DNA of 55,124 nt from Candidatus Krumholzibacteriota bacterium. GTDB lineage: Bacteria; Krumholzibacteriota; Krumholzibacteriia; JAJRXK01. The DNA is taken from the NCBI GenBank assembly GCA_024276305.1, contig JAJRXK010000033.1, forward strand, positions 1 to 55,124, read 5' to 3'. Position numbers and translations under genes: made by a program. The notes under the pieces were generated by a model that searched no databases, was not told the DNA's origin, and saw only the letters and a program-made list of their open reading frames with translations. This document shows, one piece after another, positions 10,088 to 18,583 of the stretch; position 1 is the first letter of the stretch; each line of letters opens with the position of its first letter.

Positions 10088-10423
10088 ATGGCCGATGTGC
10101 CCCCACCCGCGCCCCAGCTCCAAGTGGACATCGATCCGGCGAAGGCCGACGGATCCTACTCCAACTTGGCCTTTCTCCACCTGAGCGCGAGCGAGTTCAT
10201 TCTCGACTTCGCGCGAATGATGCCCGGTGTCCCACGGGCCAAGGTCCATGACCGCATCATCCTCACTCCCCAGGGCGCCAAGGGGCTCCTGCGCCTGCTC
10301 GAGACCAACGTCAAGAACTTCGAAGAGCAGCACGGAGAGATCAAGGATCCCCGTCAGTCCAATGCCAATCCAATCGGCTTTCAGTCGAGTCCCGGAGCCG
10401 GAGACGCGCCGGGCACGGGATGA
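10088..10423 (+). CDS. DUF3467 domain protein
   Basis: 111-residue protein of the DUF3467 family, function unknown. Visible features: a short Pro-rich N-terminus, a central segment with SNLAFLHLSASEFILDF and the family-typical ARVHDRI-like stretch (AKVHDRIILTP), and a closing helix LLRLLETNVKNFEEQHG. The tail after about residue 85 is low-complexity. It is the only plus-strand gene here, with its own candidate promoter and a GAGG ribosome site. Its last 43 bases overlap the 3' end of lpxL tail to tail. In relatives the family is thought to be a small cytosolic protein; no reaction can be assigned. Confidence 0.88.
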   Translation: MADVPPPAPQLQVDIDPAKADGSYSNLAFLHLSASEFILDFARMMPGVPRAKVHDRIILTPQGAKGLLRLLETNVKNFEEQHGEIKDPRQSNANPIGFQSSPGAGDAPGTG

Positions 10424-11352
10424 GCCCTGCGATATTCCTCGATGGCCGTGAGGTCCTCCGGCGGAGGGGTCTTCCAGCGCCGATGCACCCAGAAGTAGTG
10501 TTCGGGATAGCGGCGGATCCAATCGTTCATCCGATCCGTATAGGCCTGGGTCAGCCGAAAGACTTCCTCTTCCTGAGTGCGGGAGAGATCGGGATAGATC
10601 GGTTCCAGAACCGTACCCCGGTGGTTTCCGTTCTCCAACCGACGCACGTAGGCGGGGATGATGGGGACATTGGCGCGGTAGGCGAAGAAGGCGGGCCCCT
10701 TGTAAGTGGAGGCGACCTTCCCGAGAAAGTCCACGAACACCCCGTGGCGCCTCGCGTCCTGGTCGGGCAGGATGCCCACCAGATGTCCCCGCCGGAGCGC
10801 GCGCAGCACCGCCTTGGCCACTCCCGCCCCCTCCGTGGCAATCTCGATCCCCGCGGCCCGGCGCAGCTCGTCCTGCAGGTCCGCAACCAGAGGATTCTTC
10901 TGCCGCTTCACGAAGAAGGTCGTGTCGTAGCCCCGCGCGACGAAGGCCGCGCCGAAGAGTTCCCAACTCCCGAAATGTGCGGTGACCAACATGGCCCCCG
11001 AACCCTCGGCCCGAAGTCGGTCGATGTGCTCGAGGCCCTCGAATTCCACGCACTCCCGCAAGTCTTCGGGTCCGAGCTTGGGCAAGCTGCAGAACTCGAG
11101 CAACGATCCACCGAGTTGTCCGTAACTCTCCCTCGCCAGTTCCGCGATCTCGGTCGCACCCCGCTGGGGAAAGGCCACCGCCAGATTCGTCCTCGCCACC
11201 TCCCGCCGCACCTTCAGCACGTCGTGGACGAAATAGCCAATGGCCCGCCCGATGGCCACGAAGCTTCGCCTCGGCAGAACTCGGCCCAGGAGGAACACCA
11301 AGTAGAGTCCTGCGAATTCCAATCGGTGTTTGAAGGTCGGCGTGGCCGACAT
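10381..11352 (-). CDS. lpxL: Lipid A biosynthesis lauroyl/myristoyl acyltransferase (LpxL/HtrB family)
   Basis: Inner-membrane acyltransferase that adds a secondary acyl chain to the lipid A precursor. 323 residues. An N-terminal hydrophobic segment (about 12-24) anchors it. The catalytic HX4E motif is HFGSWE at 126-131, with GILPDQDAR and the C-terminal HYFWVHRRWKT typical of the family. LpxL cannot be separated from LpxM or phosphatidylinositol-mannoside acyltransferase relatives by motif alone; the rfaE genes nearby favour lipid A. It ends the aroC-to-lpxL run, 44 bases after dprA. Confidence 0.9.
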   Translation of the reverse strand: MSATPTFKHRLEFAGLYLVFLLGRVLPRRSFVAIGRAIGYFVHDVLKVRREVARTNLAVAFPQRGATEIAELARESYGQLGGSLLEFCSLPKLGPEDLRECVEFEGLEHIDRLRAEGSGAMLVTAHFGSWELFGAAFVARGYDTTFFVKRQKNPLVADLQDELRRAAGIEIATEGAGVAKAVLRALRRGHLVGILPDQDARRHGVFVDFLGKVASTYKGPAFFAYRANVPIIPAYVRRLENGNHRGTVLEPIYPDLSRTQEEEVFRLTQAYTDRMNDWIRRYPEHYFWVHRRWKTPPPEDLTAIEEYRRAHPVPGASPAPGLD

Positions 11353-11396
11353 GAGAGATCCTTCCTTGGAGATGGGCCCAAACTAGCGCGAATCTC

Positions 11397-12368
11397 TCAG
11401 GACGTCACGCGCCACCGCCCGCCCGGAGATCGACGCACCCTTCCCTCGCTCTCGAGTTCTGCGAGCTCGGACAAGACCTCTCCCAGAGAACGACCCATCC
11501 GTCGTGCGATCTCCTCGGCCGACTCCTCGCCATTTCCCAGGCCCAGAGGGTCCACCGCCCGACGGCGGGGAGGGGTCCATCCCATGCTTTCCAGGACATC
11601 GGCCCCGTGCCGCACCAGCTGGGCTCCCTGACGCAAGAGACTCAGGCTCCCCTGGCAACTCACACTGTCGACAGGCCCGGGATAGCAGAGCACTTCGCGG
11701 CCCAGCTGCAGGGCGAAGTCGACGGTGGTCAACGCTCCGCTCTTTGCTCCCGCTTCGACCACCACCAGGGCACTGCCCACCGCGGCCAGAATGCGATTGC
11801 GAGCCACGAAAGCCCAGGGCCGGGCCGGAGTCGAGGGCGGATACTCCGAGAGGAGCAGACCCGTGCGCAGCACCTCTTCGTGCAATCGCCGGTGCGAAGA
11901 GGGGTGGCAGAGATCGAGACCGGTGGCCACGACTCCGATGCAGTCTCCCCCCACCGCGAGTGCTCCCCGGTGAGCCTCACCGTCGATGCCCAGAGCCAAC
12001 CCGCTGACCACGACCACCCCCGCCCGAGCCAATTCCATCCCCAGCCTCTCGGCGCAGAGCCGGGCCCGCTCGGTGCCCCGGCGAGACCCCACTACGCTCA
12101 TCCGAGGCGGACCGTCGAGAAGGTCGAGACGACCTCGCGCAAATAGCAACGGCGGAGCATCGGGGAGTTCCCGGAGGGCCTGCGGATAACGGGGATCGTC
12201 GAAGAGCAGAACTTCCTGACCCGCAGCCTGAACCGAGGCCAGGACCCTCTCCGCGGATTGGAGGTCACGGGCCGAGAACTCCACCGGGAACAAGGAGGGA
12301 TTCTTCAGCCAGTGACGCCGCTCGGCCAGGGGAAGTCGGGTCGCGGCCAGGGCCTGAAGGATGTCCAT
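11397..12368 (-). CDS. dprA: DNA-processing protein DprA
   Basis: Single-strand DNA-binding Rossmann-like protein that loads RecA on DNA taken up in transformation. 323 residues. SVVGSRRGT at about 91-99, VVSGLALGIDG at 120-130, FVARNRI at 187-193 and EAGAKSGAL at 205-213 form the DprA core. The region after about 265 looks like the winged-helix C-terminal domain. It is often kept in non-competent bacteria, so it is not proof of transformation, but see comEA and the pilus genes. Lies 54 bases after obgE. Confidence 0.95.
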   Translation of the reverse strand: MDILQALAATRLPLAERRHWLKNPSLFPVEFSARDLQSAERVLASVQAAGQEVLLFDDPRYPQALRELPDAPPLLFARGRLDLLDGPPRMSVVGSRRGTERARLCAERLGMELARAGVVVVSGLALGIDGEAHRGALAVGGDCIGVVATGLDLCHPSSHRRLHEEVLRTGLLLSEYPPSTPARPWAFVARNRILAAVGSALVVVEAGAKSGALTTVDFALQLGREVLCYPGPVDSVSCQGSLSLLRQGAQLVRHGADVLESMGWTPPRRRAVDPLGLGNGEESAEEIARRMGRSLGEVLSELAELESEGRVRRSPGGRWRVTS

Positions 12369-12422
12369 CGGGGTCTGTCCCCCCGGGAGGCGAAGACCGA
12401 AGGGAAGCCGGGCCAGTCTAGC

Positions 12423-13436
12423 TCAGATCTCGGGTCTTGTCCCGCCCCCCCCCTCCTCTTCCCGGCCCAGGGCCTCGAGTTCCCGCCCGAGAGCGTGGCG
12501 GAGTTCATCGAGCCCCCGTCCGGTGGCCGCGCTGATGAGCAGAGGAGTGACGCCCTCGATCGAGGGCAGGGCGTCGTCTTCGAACCACAGATCCATCTTG
12601 GTGAAGCAGACGATGCGGCGTGCCTCCCGAAGGTGCTCGCCGTGCTCCTCGATTTCTCGGCACAGAATCCGGTAGCGTTCCGCGGGGGCATCACAGACAT
12701 CCAGCAGAAAGACCAGGATCCGGGTGCGCTCCACATGACGCAGGAAGGCGTGGCCCAGCCCCTTGCCCTGACTCGCCCCCTCGATGAGGCCCGGGATGTC
12801 GGCAATGACGCAGCTCCGATAGCCTCCCAGATCGAGGATTCCCAGATTCGGAACCAAGGTGGTGAAGGGATAGTCGGCGATGCGCGGGCGGGCCGCGGTG
12901 ATCGTCGCCAGGAGAGTGCTCTTGCCGGCATTGGGGAATCCCACCAATCCCACGTCGGCCAGAAGTTTGAGCTCGAGGCGCAGACGCCGACTCTCCCCCG
13001 GGCGACCGGTGTCCGCACGCCGCGGAGCCTGGTCGGTGGAGGACTTGAAGCGCGCGTTGCCCCGGCCCCCTTGGCCCCCCCGAGCGACGACGAGTTCCTG
13101 ACCCGAGTCCACGAGATCGCCGAGGAGTTCTTGGGTCGTCGCGTCGAAGACCTGGGTTCCCAGAGGAACGGCCAAACGAATGTCCGGAGCTCGAGCCCCG
13201 GTGCGGTCGGATCCCTCTCCGGGGCGACCCCGCTTGGCCCGGTAGACCCGGTGGTATCTGAGGTCGAGCAAGGTCCCCACATTGGGGTCTCCGACCAGGA
13301 TCACCGATCCCCCGTCGCCACCATCTCCGCCATTGGGTCCCCCCTGCGGGACATAGGGCTCGCGGCGGAAACTGATGCACCCCGGCCCTCCCGAGCCGGC
13401 CTGGACCTCGATCTCGACCTGATCGATGAAGCGCAT
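12423..13436 (-). CDS. obgE: GTPase ObgE/CgtA
   Basis: Ribosome-associated GTPase that acts in 50S maturation and stress control. 337 residues. The Gly-rich Obg fold spans about 1-158 (GGPNGGDGGDGG at 32-43), followed by the G domain: G1 GFPNAGKST at 166-174, G3 DIPGLIEGA at 213-221, and G4 as TKMD at 279-282 in place of NKxD, a common variant. It lacks the extra C-terminal OCT domain found in Bacillus-type Obg. It starts nine bases after the aminotransferase stop. The usual partners rplU-rpmA are not next to it. Confidence 0.96.
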   Translation of the reverse strand: MRFIDQVEIEVQAGSGGPGCISFRREPYVPQGGPNGGDGGDGGSVILVGDPNVGTLLDLRYHRVYRAKRGRPGEGSDRTGARAPDIRLAVPLGTQVFDATTQELLGDLVDSGQELVVARGGQGGRGNARFKSSTDQAPRRADTGRPGESRRLRLELKLLADVGLVGFPNAGKSTLLATITAARPRIADYPFTTLVPNLGILDLGGYRSCVIADIPGLIEGASQGKGLGHAFLRHVERTRILVFLLDVCDAPAERYRILCREIEEHGEHLREARRIVCFTKMDLWFEDDALPSIEGVTPLLISAATGRGLDELRHALGRELEALGREEEGGGGTRPEI

Positions 13437-13445
13437 CGTGCGTTC

Positions 13446-14618
13446 CTAACGGAAGATTTCGCGGAGACGATCGACGGCCCGATCGAGGTCTTCGATCGAC
13501 GCCGCGAAGCTCAAGCGCAGACTGGTGTCATCGCCGAAGGCGGAGCCCGGCACCAGGACGACCTTCTGCTCGTCCAGAATCCGCCCGGCCAGAGCGGCCA
13601 CGTCGGAGGCGAGGCCTCCTTCGCCCAGGCAATCCCCAACTCCCATGTACAGGTAGAAGGTCCCTTCGGGAGATTCCACTTCCACTCCCGGAAGCTCCTG
13701 GATCCGAGGCAGGAGATGGTTCCTGCGCTCTTCGAAGGCCGCCCGCATGGGATCGACACGGTCCCAACTCTCCAACGCCACCAGGGCCGCCTGCTGAGTC
13801 ACGGCATTGATGCCGCTCGTGACATGCCCTTGGAGTGCACTCATGCTCCGGCTCCAGCTACGGTCGGCGATGGAGAAGCCGATGCGCCAACCGGTCATGG
13901 CGAAGGCCTTCGAGAATCCCGAGACCAGGCATCCTCGGTCGAGCCACCCGGGACGAGAGGCAAAGGGACTCTCGTGCTTCCTTCGGTCGAACAGGATGTC
14001 TTCGTAGATCTCGTCGCTCAGCAGCAGGGCCTCTCCCTCTTGGAGGATCTCGAGGATCTGACCGAGTTCTTCGGCAGTGAAGGCCGCGCCCGTGGGATTG
14101 GAAGGACTGTTGATCACCAGGATCCTGAGCCCGTTGCGCACCGCGGTGCGAAGCTGATCCAAGTCCGGGCGAAAACGATTCTCACGGGGACAGTCGACCA
14201 AGACCGCCTCGCAACCCAGGGCATGGACCTGCTCGAGATAGGTCACCCAGCCCGGCACCAGGATGCCCACGCGATCCCCGGGATCCGTGGCGGTGGCCAA
14301 GGCATTGAAGAGGGCCTGCTTCGCCCCATGGCTCACCACTACCTGTGCTGCTTCGATCTCCAAACCGAGCTTGGCCCGGTAACGCTTCGCAATCCCCTCT
14401 CGAAGCGCCGCGATCCCCGGGGTCGGAGTGTAGTGAAAGTGCCCTTCGTCGAGGGCTCGGTGCGCGGCCTCGACCACCGGAGCCGGAGTGGGGAAATCCG
14501 GTTCCCCCACACTCAGATTGATCACGTCCTCACCCGCCACCTTCATGGCGCCGGCGCGAGCCGCCAACTCCAGGGTTGCACTCGGTGCGATGGCCAAGGC
14601 TCTGGCGCTCGGCTGCAT
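13446..14618 (-). CDS. Class I aminotransferase (aspartate aminotransferase type)
   Basis: PLP-dependent aminotransferase, 390 residues from the ATG at 14618 (GGTGG upstream). PLP-site motifs: SPSNPTG at 171-177, SDEIY at 201-205, and the Schiff-base Lys237 in SGFSKAFAMTGWR. The sequence pattern (VGEPDFPTP near the N-terminus, TPTPGIAALREGIA) is that of the gamma-subgroup aspartate/prephenate aminotransferases. Substrate cannot be settled from sequence alone; aroC and aroK a few genes upstream make an aromatic-pathway (prephenate) role possible. An in-frame extension to 14774 overlaps pta and is rejected. Confidence 0.9.
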   Translation of the reverse strand: MQPSARALAIAPSATLELAARAGAMKVAGEDVINLSVGEPDFPTPAPVVEAAHRALDEGHFHYTPTPGIAALREGIAKRYRAKLGLEIEAAQVVVSHGAKQALFNALATATDPGDRVGILVPGWVTYLEQVHALGCEAVLVDCPRENRFRPDLDQLRTAVRNGLRILVINSPSNPTGAAFTAEELGQILEILQEGEALLLSDEIYEDILFDRRKHESPFASRPGWLDRGCLVSGFSKAFAMTGWRIGFSIADRSWSRSMSALQGHVTSGINAVTQQAALVALESWDRVDPMRAAFEERRNHLLPRIQELPGVEVESPEGTFYLYMGVGDCLGEGGLASDVAALAGRILDEQKVVLVPGSAFGDDTSLRLSFAASIEDLDRAVDRLREIFR

Positions 14619-14644
14619 GGGGTCCCACCTTCTCGAAGTTCGCG

Positions 14645-15682
14645 TCAGTCCTGGCTCGGCGCGCCCAGGATGGCCAGAGCCGCCGTATTCACCACATCTG
14701 CCGCGGTGCATCCGCGGCTCAAGTCGTAGACCGGATGCGCAAGTCCCTGGACCAGAGGACCGACCGCATCCCATCCCCCGAGGCGCTGCGCAATCTTGTA
14801 GCCGATGTTCGCTGCCTCGAGAGAAGGAAACAAGAACACTTCTGCTCGACCCGCCACTTCGCTCGACGGGGCCTTCTTCTCCGCGACCTTCGGGTCCATC
14901 GCAGCATCGAATTGCAATTCCCCGTCGGCGACCAATCCATGGTCACGCAGCTTCTGCGCGACGGTGGCCATGAGATCGGCCCGAAGGTGGGTCGCACTCC
15001 CCATGGTCGAGAAGGAAAGGCAGGCGATGCGGGGCTCGGTGCCCATGAGACTGCGATAGCTCCGGGCCGAAGCGAGTCCGATCGCGACCAGGGCGTCCAG
15101 ATCCGGTTCGGGAATCACCGCCGCGTCGGCGAAGAGCAACGGGCGCGCGCCCGCCTCGGGGGGCACCATCATGAAGGCCCCACTCACGACGCGAATCCCC
15201 TCGGCCAATCCCACGTGGAAGAGTCCAGCGCGGATCACATCGGCGGTGGGATGATCCGCGCCCGCCACCATCACCTCCGCCTCTCCGCGGGCCACCAGGC
15301 CGGCGCCCAGGTGCAACGGATCGGCGGATAGCACCTTCGCCTCGCCCTGGGTCAGACCCTTGGACCGCCGCCGATCGAAGAGGGCGGCGGCCACTGCCTC
15401 CCGGCGCGGATCCTCGGTCGAGTCGACCACCTCGAAAGCGCCGGGGTCCGCCCCGAGCCCCGAGATCACTCGACGGATCACCGCGGGCTGCCCCACCAGA
15501 ATCGGCCGGGCCAGATTCAGCTCGCGCAGGACGATCGCCGCGGCGACCACTCGCAGGTCCTCCGCTTCGGGCAGGATCACTCGGGCCCGCCGCTCGGCCG
15601 CCTGCCGGCGCCAGACCTCCATCTGCCCTCTTTGGTTCAGGATCTCCTCGAGGCAGGCGGTCGCCAACTCGGACTGCGTCAT
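14645..15682 (-). CDS. pta: Phosphate acetyltransferase (short form)
   Basis: Interconverts acetyl-CoA and acetyl-phosphate. 345 residues, the short single-domain form without the N-terminal DRTGG domain. MVAGADHPTADVIRAGL and the C-terminal QGLAHPVYDLSRGC are characteristic of Pta and distinguish it from phosphate butyryltransferase. No acetate kinase gene is adjacent. It lies seven bases after coaD and is followed 26 bases later by the aminotransferase. Confidence 0.92.
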   Translation of the reverse strand: MTQSELATACLEEILNQRGQMEVWRRQAAERRARVILPEAEDLRVVAAAIVLRELNLARPILVGQPAVIRRVISGLGADPGAFEVVDSTEDPRREAVAAALFDRRRSKGLTQGEAKVLSADPLHLGAGLVARGEAEVMVAGADHPTADVIRAGLFHVGLAEGIRVVSGAFMMVPPEAGARPLLFADAAVIPEPDLDALVAIGLASARSYRSLMGTEPRIACLSFSTMGSATHLRADLMATVAQKLRDHGLVADGELQFDAAMDPKVAEKKAPSSEVAGRAEVFLFPSLEAANIGYKIAQRLGGWDAVGPLVQGLAHPVYDLSRGCTAADVVNTAALAILGAPSQD

Positions 15683-15689
15683 CTGCGTT

Positions 15690-16181
15690 TCACCTTCGGT
15701 CGCGGACTCGGTCGAGGCCCTGCATCCGCTCGGCCACCAGCGGTGGAACCAGTTCGGTCACGTCGCCTCCGTGGCGATGAATGTCCTTGATGAGAGTACT
15801 CGAGAGACTCAGTACATGCTCACTGGGCATGAGGAAGAGGACATCTAACCGCCGGTTCAGTTTTCGATTCATCAACGCCATGGTGTACTCGAATTCGAAG
15901 TCCTGGAAGAGGCGAACTCCGCGGACCACCACGTCGACCCCTTGCCGGTCGAACTCCTGCACCAACATGCCATCGAAGGACACCACCCGCACTCCGTTCA
16001 GCGGCGCCAACACCTCTCGAGCCATCGTGACTCGATCCGTAAGGTCGAAGAGCGCTCCCTTGGCGGAACTGTCTGCGACCGCGACCACCACTTCGTCGAA
16101 GAGACGCGCCGCGCGCTGCACCAAGTCGAGGTGCCCGTTGTGAAACGGATCGAAGGTGCCCGGATACATGGCGATCTTCAT
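15690..16181 (-). CDS. coaD: Phosphopantetheine adenylyltransferase
   Basis: Penultimate step of coenzyme A synthesis, 163 residues. The nucleotidyltransferase motif YPGTFDPFHNGH (residues 6-17, HNGH at 14-17), the VVRGVR motif and the SSTLIKDI stretch near 130-140 match CoaD closely. The ATG at 16181 overlaps the rsmD stop (ATGA); rsmD-coaD is one of the most widely conserved bacterial gene pairs. Confidence 0.96.
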   Translation of the reverse strand: MKIAMYPGTFDPFHNGHLDLVQRAARLFDEVVVAVADSSAKGALFDLTDRVTMAREVLAPLNGVRVVSFDGMLVQEFDRQGVDVVVRGVRLFQDFEFEYTMALMNRKLNRRLDVLFLMPSEHVLSLSSTLIKDIHRHGGDVTELVPPLVAERMQGLDRVRDRR

Positions 16182-16741
16182 GCGGACTTTCCTTCCACCA
16201 AGGTGAAGGCGCTCTGACCGTAGCGGCGCGTCTGCTGACGATATCCGTCCCCGGGGAGAACGTCGACCTCGAAGCGACTCGAATGCTCCAAACAAAAGCA
16301 TCCCACCCGGCCTAACTCCACCAGCGATCGACCTCGGGACAAGAGCTCGCTCACCGACTCGTCTTGGTACGGAGGATCTGCGAAGATGATCTCGAAGGAC
16401 GCGGCTTCCCTTCGGAGTTGCCGTTCCATCCATCGATGCGCATCTCCCCGGAAGATCTGAGCCCTCTCCGGCCCCAGGCCGAACCCACGAGCATTCGCGG
16501 CCAGGGCTCGCAACGCCGCCGGATGGTTCTCGACGAAGAGAGTCGAGGCCGCGCCTCGACTCAGGGCTTCGAATCCCAAACTGCCGGCTCCGGCGAAGAG
16601 GTCCACCACTCGGGCGCTCCCGATTCTGGGATGCAGGACCGAGAACAGAGCCTCCCGCAGCCGCCCGGTACTCGGCCGGGTCTTCGCTGCCGCCACTTCG
16701 AGGCGACGCCCCCGGAATTCACCCCCCAGAATCCGGGTCAC
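16178..16741 (-). CDS. rsmD: 16S rRNA (guanine966-N2)-methyltransferase
   Basis: SAM-dependent methyltransferase for 16S rRNA G966. 187 residues from the GTG at 16741. The opening RILGGEFRGRRL, TRPSTGRLREALFSVL, the SAM-binding DLFAGAGSLGFEAL and the catalytic ADPPYQ are all present. The start overlaps the aroK stop (GTGA). An upstream in-frame extension through aroK is rejected. Confidence 0.95.
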   Translation of the reverse strand: MTRILGGEFRGRRLEVAAAKTRPSTGRLREALFSVLHPRIGSARVVDLFAGAGSLGFEALSRGAASTLFVENHPAALRALAANARGFGLGPERAQIFRGDAHRWMERQLRREAASFEIIFADPPYQDESVSELLSRGRSLVELGRVGCFCLEHSSRFEVDVLPGDGYRQQTRRYGQSAFTLVEGKSA

Positions 16742-17274
16742 GATCCCTGCGCCTCCTGTAGGATTCTGCGAATCGCGACCGCCATCGCGTGGGCCGAGGG
16801 ACGGGTCTCCTGCATCCGAAAGTCCGCGCAGGATGCGTAGAGTGGCCGGCGTCGATCCCTGAGTGCACGCAGGGCCGACCACCCCAGCGACTCCACCAGC
16901 GGACGCTGCTTCCGTGGAGCTCGACCGAGCCGGTCTCGCAATTGGTCGAAGGAAGGGTCGAGCCACACCACCGGATAGTGGCGGCGCAGAGCCTGACGAT
17001 TGATCTCGGTCTCGATGATCCCCCCTCCCGTCGACAAGATTCCCTTCGGAGCGCCGAGCCACTCCGCGAGCGCATCGGTCTCCCAACTTCGAAAAGTCTC
17101 TTCCCCGAAGTCCCCGAAGATCTGGGAGATGGTGATGCCCGCCCGGGCCTCGATGCGCTCATCGAGATCGACGTGGTCGCATTGGGCCAATCCCGCCAGG
17201 GCGCCTCCCACCCGACTCTTGCCCGATCCCATGAATCCCACGAGCACCACGTTGTTGATCGGGCTAGCCTTCAC
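16738..17274 (-). CDS. aroK: Shikimate kinase
   Basis: Phosphorylates shikimate with ATP. 178 residues. Walker A GFMGSGKS at 13-20, the shikimate-binding DLDERIEARAG just after, and STGGGII. The GTG start overlaps the aroC stop, so chorismate synthase and shikimate kinase are translated as a coupled pair; aroB is not adjacent. Confidence 0.95.
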   Translation of the reverse strand: MKASPINNVVLVGFMGSGKSRVGGALAGLAQCDHVDLDERIEARAGITISQIFGDFGEETFRSWETDALAEWLGAPKGILSTGGGIIETEINRQALRRHYPVVWLDPSFDQLRDRLGRAPRKQRPLVESLGWSALRALRDRRRPLYASCADFRMQETRPSAHAMAVAIRRILQEAQGS

Positions 17275-18437
17275 TTCGCGAAGCGCTCCCGTATCCGAGC
17301 ATTCCGAAAGTCCAGACCGACGCGCATGTCTTCCACGGTGTCCCCGCCCAGAACTTCGACCATCGCGTCTGCGAGGGTGAAGAGAACGACCGCCTCGGCG
17401 ATGACTCCCGCCGCCGGCACCGCGCAGACATCACTCCTCTCGAAGCCGGCCTCGCAGGCCTCGCCGCTGCGAAGGTCGATGGAGGCCAGTGGTCGCTTCA
17501 GGGTCGAGATCGGCTTCATCGCCCCGCGCAGTCGGAGGGCTTCGCCGGTGGTCATGCCTCCTTCGAGGCCCCCCGCGCGATTGGTGCGTCGCCGGACCAC
17601 TCCGTCCTCCGCGGGTAGAATCTCGTCGTGGACCTGGCTCCCACGCCGAGTGGCATTCTCGAAGGCCGGCCCGATCTCGCAACCCTTGACCGCGGGAATG
17701 GAGAGAAGGGCGGCCCCCAGACGGCTGTCGAGCTTGCGGTCGGGAGCCATGCTGGTCCCCAGACCCACGGGGAGACCCTGGACCACCACTTCGAAGACCC
17801 CACCCAGGGTGTCTCCGTCCGCTCCCGCCGAACGAATCGCCTCCCGCATCTCCTCGTAGGCGGCGGCGCAACGCAGGTCATTGGCCTCGGCCCGCTCTCG
17901 GATCTCGGCGTATCCGAGGCCTTCCAGCGGGGCCTCGACTCCGCCGATGGAAAGCACGTGGCTGAACGCCAGGATCCCGAACTCCCCGAGCCAAGCCCGG
18001 ACGATCTCTCCTGCCGCCACCCGTGCGACCGTTTCTCGTGCGCTCGCCCGTTCGAGAATGTCCCGGGCGTCCTGCCGATCGTATTTGAGCACTCCCACCA
18101 GGTCTGCATGCCCCGGTCGAGGCCGATGCACTTCGCGATCCACTTCCTCGGGACGAGGGCCGAAGGGCGGGAGGATCGCCGTCCAATTCCGGTGGTCTCG
18201 ATTCTCGATCACCAGGGTGAGCGGGGCTCCGGTGGTCTCTCCGAATCGCAGACCCGAACGGACCTGCACCGCATCGGGCTCGATGCCCATCCGCGCGCCT
18301 CGCCCGAATCCCACCTGACGACGCGCCATCCCGGCCGCCAACGCCTCCTCCGAAACCACGATGCCCGCGGGCAAGCCCTCCACGATGGCCGTGATCTGGG
18401 GCCCATGAGACTCGCCAGCAGTGAGAATGCGCAACAT
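17271..18437 (-). CDS. aroC: Chorismate synthase
   Basis: FMN-dependent enzyme that makes chorismate from EPSP. 388 residues. TAGESHGP at about 6-13, GRGARMGIE, RPGHADLVG and the central RASARETVARVA are the family signatures. It appears to be the first gene of its run, preceded by a sigma-70-like promoter and by the terminator of the pilus operon. Confidence 0.96.
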   Translation of the reverse strand: MLRILTAGESHGPQITAIVEGLPAGIVVSEEALAAGMARRQVGFGRGARMGIEPDAVQVRSGLRFGETTGAPLTLVIENRDHRNWTAILPPFGPRPEEVDREVHRPRPGHADLVGVLKYDRQDARDILERASARETVARVAAGEIVRAWLGEFGILAFSHVLSIGGVEAPLEGLGYAEIRERAEANDLRCAAAYEEMREAIRSAGADGDTLGGVFEVVVQGLPVGLGTSMAPDRKLDSRLGAALLSIPAVKGCEIGPAFENATRRGSQVHDEILPAEDGVVRRRTNRAGGLEGGMTTGEALRLRGAMKPISTLKRPLASIDLRSGEACEAGFERSDVCAVPAAGVIAEAVVLFTLADAMVEVLGGDTVEDMRVGLDFRNARIRERFAK

Positions 18438-18488
18438 GGAATACCTGCTCTTCGAAGAAGGCTCGAGCGACCGGTCGCCACCGCCGAC

Positions 18489-18517
18489 AGCATAGGCCCT
18501 CTGCTCCGGGGAGACAA
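18489..18517 (-). promoter_or_regulatory. Sigma-70 promoter for aroC run
   Basis: Minus-strand TTGTCT (18517-18512), 17 bases, TATGCT (18494-18489). The same -10 hexamer occurs in the rfaE1 promoter. It falls between the pilQ terminator and the aroC ATG. Confidence 0.5.
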
Positions 18518-18529
18518 TTCCCGCCCACG

Positions 18530-18557
18530 AAAAACGCCGGGCCCAAGGGCCCGGCGT
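18530..18557 (-). terminator. Intrinsic terminator after pilQ
   Basis: A perfect 11-base stem (ACGCCGGGCCC and its complement) with a two-base loop, followed on the minus strand by five T. It starts 27 bases after the pilQ stop and separates the pilM-Q operon from aroC. Confidence 0.88.
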
Positions 18558-18583
18558 CGTTCGGCACTCACTGCAATATCGAA

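Noticed and set aside
12258-14729. Long plus-strand frame opposite dprA, obgE and the aminotransferase
   Set aside because: Shadow of strongly conserved genes; composition is low-complexity Arg/Gly/His/Pro.
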